Assembly (NCBI GenBank): GCA_934630485.1
Contig: CAKTWD010000040.1
Coordinates: 1-12,399, forward strand
Source: an uncultured Eggerthellaceae bacterium
GTDB lineage: Bacteria; Actinomycetota; Coriobacteriia; Coriobacteriales; Eggerthellaceae
Direction: 5' to 3'
Length of the DNA stretch: 12,399 bases
Below, piece after piece: positions 7,234 to 12,399 of this stretch. Under the pieces are notes generated by a model. That model did no database searches, had not been told where the DNA came from, and was given only the letters and a program-made list of their open reading frames with translations. Positions within the stretch are counted from its first letter, which is position 1. Each line of letters starts with the position of its first letter. The translations under genes were made by a program, and so were the position numbers.

Positions 7234-7833
7234 ATGGGACGTGATTGCGTGTCGCTTATCGAAGATGTTCGCTCGTTTGAACCGTTTAATGAACAAGAAG
7301 CGGTTGACCGTGATTTGATCTTGCGCCGTCTTGAAGGCGATCCGCAAGTTCTTGATCGCGGGTCATTGGCGCACGTAACGTGCTCGGCGTGGACGGTCGA
7401 TCCGTCATTCACGCAAACCCTGTTGGTGTATCACCGTATTTACGATTCGTGGAGCTGGATCGGCGGGCATGCCGACGGCCAACAGGATCTTGCCGCTGTT
7501 GCGCTTCGTGAGCTTCAGGAAGAAACGGGCGTTTCAAGTGGGCGAGTGGTTAACTGCGGCTCGGGAAACATTCTTTCGCTCGAGGTCTTGACTGTGGACG
7601 GCCACGAGAAGCACGGTGCCTACGTAGGCTCGCATCTTCATCTGAACGTGACATATCTGGTGGTTGCCGATCCGAACGAGCGGATTCGCGTGAAGGAAGA
7701 CGAGAACTCTGGGGTCCGCTGGGTGCCGCTTGAGGATGCAATCGCGCTTTCCAGCGAACCGTGGATCCGCGATCGTATTTACCGCAAACTGATTCAGAAG
7801 ACGCGCGGTATCGCTGCGAAACAGTCGTGTTAG
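7234..7833 (+). CDS. NUDIX hydrolase
   Basis: This soluble enzyme of about 199 residues is expected to hydrolyse a nucleoside-diphosphate-linked compound. Seen: a NUDIX box reading G-HADGQ-Q-DLAAVAL-RELQEETGV, with the catalytic, metal-binding RE..EE intact. The first Glu of the consensus G-x5-E is Gln, a tolerated position. The preceding W.W.GGHAD and following LHLNVTYLVVA and VRWVPLEDA are typical of the fold. The start is uncertain. ATG at 7234 gives MGRDCVSLIED; GTG at 7249 would give MSLIEDVRSFEPFNEQEA, which looks more like related proteins and has GGGA nine bases upstream. A TTG at 7231 is also open. It is followed 29 bases later by the alpha/beta hydrolase, so the two probably form an operon. 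Substrate unknown. Confidence 0.9.
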   Translation: MGRDCVSLIEDVRSFEPFNEQEAVDRDLILRRLEGDPQVLDRGSLAHVTCSAWTVDPSFTQTLLVYHRIYDSWSWIGGHADGQQDLAAVALRELQEETGVSSGRVVNCGSGNILSLEVLTVDGHEKHGAYVGSHLHLNVTYLVVADPNERIRVKEDENSGVRWVPLEDAIALSSEPWIRDRIYRKLIQKTRGIAAKQSC

Positions 7834-7862
7834 CGTATGGCCGGCTTGGAAGGACGAAAGCT

Positions 7863-8684
7863 ATGCAAGAGAAGATGTACCAGACGCTTTCGGGACCTAT
7901 TCATTATTGGACGGACTTCATCGATGAAGACGCGCCTACGATCGTTTTTCTTCCGGGGCTAACGGCTGATCATCGCTTGTTCGACAAGCAGCTGGAGCAT
8001 TTCGAGGGTCGATACAACGTTTTCGTTTGGGATGCACCGGGCCATGCCGCGTCGTGGCCGTTCGCATTCGACTTCACGCTGGATGATAAGGCGCGCTGGC
8101 TGGGCGAGATCCTTGAAGAAGAGGGCGTTGTTAAGCCTGTGATCGTCGGCCAGTCGATGGGCGGGTATGTCGCTCAGGCTTTCATACAGCGTTATCCGGG
8201 GCGGGTGACGGGCTTCGTTTCCATCGATTCGGCGCCTCTGCAAAGGCAGTACGTCACCGCTATCGAGATCTGGTTGTTGAAGCGAATGGAGCCTGTGTAC
8301 AGACATTATCCGTGGCGCTCGCTTTTGAAGGCGGGCTCGAATAGGGTGGCGACTTCGGGATACGGTCGTGAGCTGATGCATCAGATGATGTTGACGTACG
8401 ACGACGATCGGGACCGTTACGCGAAAATCGCAGGGCATGGCTATAGGATTCTCGCGGAAGCGATGGAAGCTGATTTGCCGTATTCGATCGATTGCCCGGC
8501 GTTGCTGATATGCGGAACGAAGGATCATGCAGGGTCGTGCATTCGTTACAACAAGGCCTGGCATAAGAAGACGGGTATTCCGTTGGAGTGGATTAAGGGC
8601 GCGGGTCATAACTCGAATACCGATGCGCCCGATATCGTGAATGCCCTGATCGAGAAATTCTTGCAAGAGCGTGTGCTTGCGTAA
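7863..8684 (+). CDS. Alpha/beta-fold hydrolase
   Basis: This 273-residue protein has the full catalytic set of the fold: the oxyanion region FLPGLTADHRLFD (29-41), WDAPGHA (56-62), the nucleophile elbow GQSMGG with S98, the acid D221 in LLICGTKDHAG, and H249 in GAGHNSN. It has no signal peptide, so it should act in the cytoplasm. It resembles carboxylesterase or peptidase-like members with a cap domain at about 125-200; the substrate cannot be told. I chose the ATG at 7863, preceded by AAGGA eight bases upstream. The frame opens 34 codons earlier, inside the NUDIX gene, but nothing supports that longer form. It is the second gene of the operon. Confidence 0.9.
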   Translation: MQEKMYQTLSGPIHYWTDFIDEDAPTIVFLPGLTADHRLFDKQLEHFEGRYNVFVWDAPGHAASWPFAFDFTLDDKARWLGEILEEEGVVKPVIVGQSMGGYVAQAFIQRYPGRVTGFVSIDSAPLQRQYVTAIEIWLLKRMEPVYRHYPWRSLLKAGSNRVATSGYGRELMHQMMLTYDDDRDRYAKIAGHGYRILAEAMEADLPYSIDCPALLICGTKDHAGSCIRYNKAWHKKTGIPLEWIKGAGHNSNTDAPDIVNALIEKFLQERVLA

Positions 8685-8689
8685 AAACA

Positions 8690-8723
8690 ATCGAGGCGAA
8701 GCCGCTGTCGGCCTCGCCTCGAT
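8690..8723. terminator. Bidirectional terminator
   Basis: ATCGAGGCGA (8690-8699) pairs perfectly with TCGCCTCGAT (8714-8723), with an inner GCCG-CTGT-CGGC stem. On the plus strand it ends the hydrolase operon (tail GTCTTTC). On the minus strand the tail TGTTTTTAC is stronger and would end the surface-protein gene that stops at 8790. Confidence 0.75.
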
Positions 8724-9833
8724 GTCTTTCAGTCGCGTTGAAGATGCTCGCGGTGTGAGTTATGGGCGGGCAGGTGCCCATTGGTGCTGTTAATTACGAC
8801 GACGCTTCAGCGCGGTAGCGATCAGGCAAACGCTTGCGCCTGCAACCAACAGTGAAGCTGCTCCAATAGCGAATGTGCCATCGCCGGTTTTCGCCAGAAC
8901 GCTTACCGGCTCAGTCTTGTCGGCAGGCTTGTCGCCAGGCTGGCCGGAAGGATCGGAGTCATCGGAGTCGCCAGGCTTGGGGTCGGCCGGATCGACGGGA
9001 TCGACCGGTTCGGGCTCAGCGACTTCGTACGTGACGGTGGGGACGGGGAATTCGTAAGCCTGACCAGCTACGCCGTTGCCGTCAATGGGATGGAGCACGG
9101 CGCTCTCGTTGACCTTGAGGGTGTGGGTGCCGGGTTCGGTGGGCTTATTCACCAGCAGCTCGCTGTATTCCAGCACGACAGGCCTGCTTGGCGCAGCAGC
9201 TTCGTTCAGCGTGAGCGTGAGCTTCTCGTTTTCACTAGCCTGGTACTTCAGGGTGAAGCGGTATGTGCCGTCGTTGTTCTTGCCGAAACCGTAGGTCGTG
9301 GCGTCGATCTTCTCGGGCGAGAGCTTTACGCCATTGGCGGTGAGGCTGATCTTGGCGGGGTCGTTGACGAAGTCGAAGTCAGCGCCAATAAAGTCCTCGA
9401 CGGTTGAGCCGGCAGCAATCTTGTCCACGAGCTTGGCTTTAATCTCGGCAAAGTCGGTGTCGAGCTTGCCGTTGTTGGATTTCCTGGTGAGGTACTTCAG
9501 GAAGTACGAACCATCGAAGTCGGCTTCGTTCTTGTAGTAGACGTTCATGTCATAGCCGGCATTGACCATCGACTGGAACGTGTCGTCCGTGCTCCAGAAC
9601 GCGACGTCGATGTTGCACGGCGCGGTCACATCGACGGGGATGGGGTTTGTGGTGCCGTTATTGGCGGCGTCGTCGGTGTACTCGTAATCGTACTGAGCCC
9701 AGTCCTTCTCGGAGTTCTCGTACTGGTCGCGATAATAGTCGAGATACTGACCGAGCTTCTCGGAACTCTCCTTGGCCTGCGAGAAAATGAAGTTCGATCC
9801 GTCGGAGAACTTCTTCCAGGCGTTATTGGTATG

Positions 9834-9836
9834 TTA
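9834..9836 (-). other. In-frame TAA interrupting the VWA gene
   Basis: Codons read ...WQSRE, TAA, HTNNAWKKF... in one continuous frame, so no indel is needed to explain the break. A TAC or TAT (Tyr) codon would restore a single gene. Confidence 0.85.
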
Positions 9837-10426
9837 CTCACGGGACTGCCACTCCCAGATGCCACCCATCATGTTTCCGCCGCCCTCAACGCTGCCGAAC
9901 GACCTGGTGTACGGTTTGGTGAAGTCGCCGCCCTTGCAGTAAAGGTAGGTTGCGCCGTCGCTAATCAGGATGACGTGCTTGTTCTCGGCCTTAACGGCAG
10001 TGTCCTTGTCGAGGATGCTCTTTGCGGCAAGAAGGCCGGCGTCCATGTTGGTGCCCGAACGCACGCTCGAGTTCATGGCGTTTAGGATGTCGTCGTAGCC
10101 CGTTGCCACGTCGGTCAGCGGCAGCTGCACGTTGCCCATCTTGTTGAATAGGACCACGCCGACCTTGATGTTGAGGCCATCGGCTTTGGTCTTCTGGTTG
10201 ATTTCCTCAAGGAATGCCTTGGCTTGGTTGTAGATGTCCATTTGGGCTGAGGCGCCGGACTTGTCTAGCACAAACACGACGTCGGCGGGCTCTGCCTCGC
10301 GCTGACCGGGGAAGGAAAGAGTGACCTTGGTTTCGAGGTTCTCGTTGAGTGCGGTCGCGGTCTTGGCGTTTTGCTGCAATGTTGCAGCTTGATCCGTTGC
10401 AGCAGCTACCTCGTCAGCGCTGGCTT

Positions 10427-10435
10427 GGGGGGGGG
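10427..10435 (-). repeat. C9 homopolymer in signal-peptide codons
   Basis: Nine consecutive C on the coding strand span codons 31-34 (Thr-Pro-Pro-Gln) of the VWA surface protein, just before the signal-peptidase site. At this length slipped-strand mispairing can change the count and shift the frame early in the gene. The present count leaves the frame open. Confidence 0.8.
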
Positions 10436-10619
10436 TAATCACTGATACCCCAAATGCCAACGCTGCAACAGCGCAAAGCGCGGCAGTGCGCTTTAAGCCA
10501 TCAAGCAGTTTTCTTGGATATGACATGGTTCCCGTCTCCTTTTCTCCCGATAAAGAAGGGATCGCGAGGTGTGGTCACGCTTATCGGGGTCTTCGATTGG
10601 TATGATTCGCTGTTGTTTT

Positions 10620-10625
10620 AGTATA
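10620..10625 (-). promoter_or_regulatory. Possible -10 box of the VWA surface gene
   Basis: The minus strand reads TATACT about 95 bases before the start codon. I see no good -35 box at the right distance. Confidence 0.3.
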
Positions 10626-10693
10626 ACCTGCGGGGGCGTGAGCTTTACGATGTTGTGCAAAAAATGTGTGAATGGTAGCAGTATTCTAAATAT

Positions 10694-10729
10694 TTTCAGG
10701 TGAATATGTCCTACGGGATCGCGCTTGTC
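10694..10729 (-). repeat. Degenerate partial copy of the tracrRNA 3' region
   Basis: On the minus strand this 36-base stretch aligns with tracrRNA positions 10881-10844. It shares GACA, GCG, TCCCGTAGG, ACA, ATT and CTGAAA in the same order. I count 30 identities in 33 aligned pairs plus gaps of three, two and three bases. It keeps a C(UACG)G-type loop segment but has no matching anti-repeat, nexus or terminator. It is probably a decayed duplicate lying about 150 bases from the main copy. Confidence 0.6.
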
Positions 10730-10814
10730 GATGAAACTGAGTTTGCGGTGCATCATCGTGCGGTGATCTGCAGGGGGATCTCGGTAACTTTCCGAAAAAT
10801 ATGACTTAATATAT

Positions 10815-10847
10815 CGAAATAAAGAAAGCCCTCCGAAGAGGGCTTTC
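10815..10847 (-). terminator. tracrRNA terminator
   Basis: A perfect 10-bp stem, GAAAGCCCTC and GAGGGCTTTC, closes a UUCG tetraloop on the minus strand and is followed by TTTATTTCG. The reverse reading has loop CGAA and no U tail, so the direction is minus. No protein gene ends here on that strand, which supports a dedicated small-RNA gene. Confidence 0.75.
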
Positions 10848-10912
10848 AGCAAGTCAATGTGTCCCCTACGGGACGCCTGTCCTTAGACAGGTATTTTTGG
10901 CCTAGCCGTATT

Positions 10913-10942
10913 TTGACTCGCAGTGTCGATCCGACTGGTAAT
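10913..10942 (+). promoter_or_regulatory. Possible cas9 promoter inside the anti-repeat
   Basis: TTGACT (10913-10918), an 18-base spacer and GGTAAT (10937-10942) give a weak plus-strand promoter. It would start transcription near 10950, just before the GTG start and its AAAGGGG site, and would place the cas9 promoter within the tracrRNA gene on the other strand. Confidence 0.25.
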
Positions 10943-10956
10943 CGGAGACGATGTCA

Positions 10957-10966
10957 CTGTATCACA
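10957..10966 (-). promoter_or_regulatory. Possible extended -10 of the tracrRNA gene
   Basis: The minus strand reads TGTGATACAG, an extended -10-like sequence that would start the RNA near 10950, where the anti-repeat begins. A weak -35, TTCACG, lies about 18 bases upstream, inside the first cas9 codons. Confidence 0.25.
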
Positions 10967-10983
10967 ACCGAAAGGGGAACAGC

Positions 10984-12399
10984 GTGAATTTGCGTAACTT
11001 CAAAGGCACGTATAGCATCGGCCTTGATATGGGAACGGGGTCTGTTGGTTGGGCAGTGACTGACGAAAGCGGTCGACTTCTTCATTTCAAGAAGCAGCCA
11101 ACGTGGGGTAGTCGCTTATTCGACGGGGCGCAGACTGCGGCTGCAGCGCGTGCACCTCGTGGGCAACGTAGGCGATACATTCGCCGTCGTTGGCGCCTTG
11201 ACCTTCTGCAGGGCTTGATGCAGGAGGAGATCAATTGTGTAGATCCGGATTTCTTCATTCGTCTTCGTCAATCGAGGCTGGTGAAGACAGATCCCGCTAA
11301 AACAACGTCCAATTATCGTTGGCCGCTGTTCAACGATGACGATTTCACTGAAGTTGACTATTACGATCGGTTTCCAACCATCTATCATCTGCGGAAATGG
11401 TTGATGGAAACCGATGAGCAAGCCGATATTCGTCTTATTTACTTGGCGTTTCACAACATCGTCAAGCATAGGGGCAACTTCCTGCGTGAGGGTCAGAAGC
11501 TGTCCGCCAAGAACGCCAAGCCCGACGTTGCTGTGGCGGATTTTTGCGATGCTCTCAGGAGCTGGTGTGATGGCCAAGAGGGTGAGTGCGGTTCGCTCAA
11601 AAAGGCCGACATCCTTGCCGCGCTCACTGAAAGTGGGCTGCGTCCGTCCGATCGTTCGACTGAAATTGCTGGTTTGTTGCTCGTTTCGTTTGCCGACGGT
11701 GATAGCGCGGCCGATAAAAAGTTGAGAAACGCTCTTGCTAAGGCGATGGTGGGACTGAAAGTCGAGTTCAAAGATATATTTGGCGAACTTGCTACTGAGA
11801 CCACGAAGGTGTCACTTTCTCAGGATGATGAGGTTGAAGCCCTGCTTGATGCATGTCCTGATGATGGAAAAGAGCTATTCGAGGCCCTTCAAAAAGTGTA
11901 CTCGGCATTCGTTCTTCAAGGCCTACTGTCTTATGCGCCGGGTGAAACCATTTCTGCGAACATGGTTGCAAAGTATGATCAGTATGCCAGCGATCTGAAA
12001 ACGCTCAAGGCTTTGGTTCGCGAATATGCCGGTGAATCCTACGATGCCTTCTTCCGCGGGCCGCTGTACGAAGATGAAAGCGGCTATGACCAGTTTAAGG
12101 TTAAGGGTTACACGCGCTACAATCTTGGAAAAACGGCATACGACGACTTCGCCAAAGAGGTTAAGGGACTGCTTTCTGGCACTGGAGCCGAGAGCGATGA
12201 GCGCTATGCGACGATGATCGAGTCTTTCGAGACGCAACGCTTTCTCCGTCGTTTGAAGACAAGTGATAATGGCAGCATTTGCTATCAGCTGCATCTTGAG
12301 GAAATGGAAGCGATTATCGACAACCAGTCTCGCTTCTACCCGACGCTCGCCAGCGAAAAAGATAAGCTATTGTCGCTTGTTGAGTTTCGCATTCCTTAC
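10984..12399 (+). CDS. cas9: CRISPR-associated endonuclease Cas9, N-terminal part
   Basis: The first 472 codons of Cas9, the RNA-guided DNA endonuclease of type II CRISPR-Cas, run off the right edge without a stop. Seen: the RuvC-I strand YSIGLDMGTGSVGWAV with catalytic D15 (equivalent to D10 of SpCas9); the arginine-rich bridge helix at about 54-80 (ARAPRGQRRRYIRRRW); and the start of the REC lobe with FPTIYHLRKW (130-139) and DIRLIYLAFHNIVKHRGNFL (148-167). The window ends at EFRIPY, matching the FRIPYYVGPL stretch near residue 450 of SpCas9. The full protein should therefore be of the large, about 1,350-residue class. HNH, RuvC-II/III and the PAM-interacting domain lie outside. I chose GTG because AAAGGGG lies six bases before it. 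An in-frame ATG at 10951 would add 11 residues but has GGAG only three bases upstream. Subtype II-A or II-C cannot be decided without csn2, cas1 and cas2. Confidence 0.95.
   Translation, partial: MNLRNFKGTYSIGLDMGTGSVGWAVTDESGRLLHFKKQPTWGSRLFDGAQTAAAARAPRGQRRRYIRRRWRLDLLQGLMQEEINCVDPDFFIRLRQSRLVKTDPAKTTSNYRWPLFNDDDFTEVDYYDRFPTIYHLRKWLMETDEQADIRLIYLAFHNIVKHRGNFLREGQKLSAKNAKPDVAVADFCDALRSWCDGQEGECGSLKKADILAALTESGLRPSDRSTEIAGLLLVSFADGDSAADKKLRNALAKAMVGLKVEFKDIFGELATETTKVSLSQDDEVEALLDACPDDGKELFEALQKVYSAFVLQGLLSYAPGETISANMVAKYDQYASDLKTLKALVREYAGESYDAFFRGPLYEDESGYDQFKVKGYTRYNLGKTAYDDFAKEVKGLLSGTGAESDERYATMIESFETQRFLRRLKTSDNGSICYQLHLEEMEAIIDNQSRFYPTLASEKDKLLSLVEFRIPY

Larger units (their letters stand above)
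8790..10526 (-). pseudogene. Sortase-anchored VWA surface protein, split by in-frame stop
   Basis: One frame of 579 codons runs from the ATG at 10526 to the stop at 8790, broken only by a TAA at 9836-9834 (codon 231). The N-terminal part (9834-10526) has a signal peptide ending in A35-S-A and a VWA domain from about residue 80, with a MIDAS of D88-x-S90-x-A92, T159 and D190. The third MIDAS residue is Ala rather than Ser. The part after the stop continues the domain (NAWKKFSDGSNF...), then beta-rich repeats, a Pro/Asp-rich wall-spanning stretch, and a sorting signal: LAKTG, a hydrophobic helix and KRRRN. LAxTG motifs are known for class E sortases. An AAAAGGAG site lies nine bases before the ATG. 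Intact, it would be a cell-wall adhesin or pilin-like protein. As written, only a secreted, unanchored N-terminal piece is made. Sequencing error or strain-specific inactivation are both possible. Confidence 0.85.
10815..10950 (-). ncRNA. tracrRNA of the type II CRISPR-Cas system
   Basis: The minus strand upstream of cas9 has every tracrRNA part in order. The anti-repeat (about 10950-10910) ends in GCGAGTCAAAAT. The nexus is GGCTAGGCC (10907-10899). Stem-loop CCTGTC-TAAG-GACAGG (10891-10876) and stem-loop GTCCC-GTAG-GGGAC (10874-10861) come next. Last is the terminator GAAAGCCCTC-TTCG-GAGGGCTTTC (10847-10824) with tail TTTATTT. From memory, the anti-repeat end plus nexus (10918-10898) matches the Streptococcus pyogenes tracrRNA segment AAGUUAAAAUAAGGCUAG and the next bases in 17 of 21 positions. 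The RNA would pair with pre-crRNA repeats, guide RNase III processing and hold the crRNA in Cas9. By complementarity the CRISPR repeat should start near GTTTTGA and contain GCAGTGTCGATCC. The 5' end is not fixed; about 10950 is an estimate. No array lies in the window to confirm pairing. Confidence 0.75.

Noticed and set aside
7959..8690. 243-codon minus-strand open frame
   Set aside because: Antisense to the alpha/beta hydrolase, whose catalytic motifs are intact; no family motif in the antisense product.
9630..9833. Frameshift between two halves of the surface protein
   Set aside because: The stop at 9834 and the downstream part are in the same frame with no other stop, so a nonsense change suffices.
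9834..9836. Programmed readthrough or recoding of the TAA
   Set aside because: TAA is not used for selenocysteine or pyrrolysine, and no stimulatory structure is evident.
10815..10850. A natural single-guide form made by the 10-bp palindrome
   Set aside because: The bases before the 5' arm do not pair with the lower stem, and no matching target is seen near cas9. A minus-strand terminator explains it better.
10493..10852. 119-codon minus-strand open frame
   Set aside because: It covers the tracrRNA terminator and the leader of the VWA gene and has no protein-like features.
10826..10900. tracrRNA on the plus strand (hairpins 10861-10874 and 10876-10891 followed by TATTTTT)
   Set aside because: The hairpins fold on both strands, but only the minus strand has an anti-repeat with the AAAAT-nexus sequence and a UUCG terminator with a T-rich tail.
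10527..10983. CRISPR array next to cas9
   Set aside because: No regularly spaced repeats anywhere in the window; only the degenerate tracrRNA copy is found.

Overview
The window looks like a chromosomal segment from a Gram-positive, moderately high-GC actinobacterium. The best guess is Coriobacteriia, Eggerthellaceae-like. Pointers are the GC-rich codon use, the LAKTG-type sorting signal, the lipoprotein, the NSS and CPA2 transporters, and a Cas9 of the SpCas9-like II-A/II-C size class. The taxon is inference, since no rRNA or marker gene is present.

Left part (1-5312): two terminators from an off-window gene come first. Four minus-strand genes follow: a CPA2-type cation:proton antiporter (380-1735), a small YbjQ/UPF0145 protein (1843-2154), an NSS/SLC6-type sodium-coupled transporter (2732-4111), and a membrane protein fusing a SemiSWEET/PQ-loop-like three-helix unit to an ATP-binding UspA domain (4602-5312). 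The UspA fusion is divergent from a LysR-type regulator (5485-6339). Their 172-bp intergenic region holds a good minus-strand promoter whose -35 lies inside a perfect dyad, so the LysR protein is the obvious candidate regulator.

Middle part (6340-8790): a lipoprotein (6468-7076, minus) converges on lysR across a 16-bp perfect inverted repeat. It is divergent from a two-gene operon of a NUDIX hydrolase (7234-7833) and an alpha/beta hydrolase (7863-8684). A bidirectional terminator separates that operon from the next gene.

Right part (8790-12399): a sortase-anchored VWA surface protein (8790-10526, minus) is split by one in-frame TAA and carries a C9 homopolymer in its signal-peptide codons. 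Next comes a type II CRISPR-Cas locus. The N-terminal 472 codons of cas9 run off the right edge on the plus strand. A divergent minus-strand RNA gene upstream (about 10950-10815) has the full architecture of a tracrRNA: anti-repeat, nexus, two stem-loops and a UUCG terminator. About 150 bp further on lies a degenerate partial copy of the 3' half of that tracrRNA. No CRISPR array is inside the window. The tracrRNA, its degenerate copy, and its antisense overlap with the cas9 leader are the most interesting parts.
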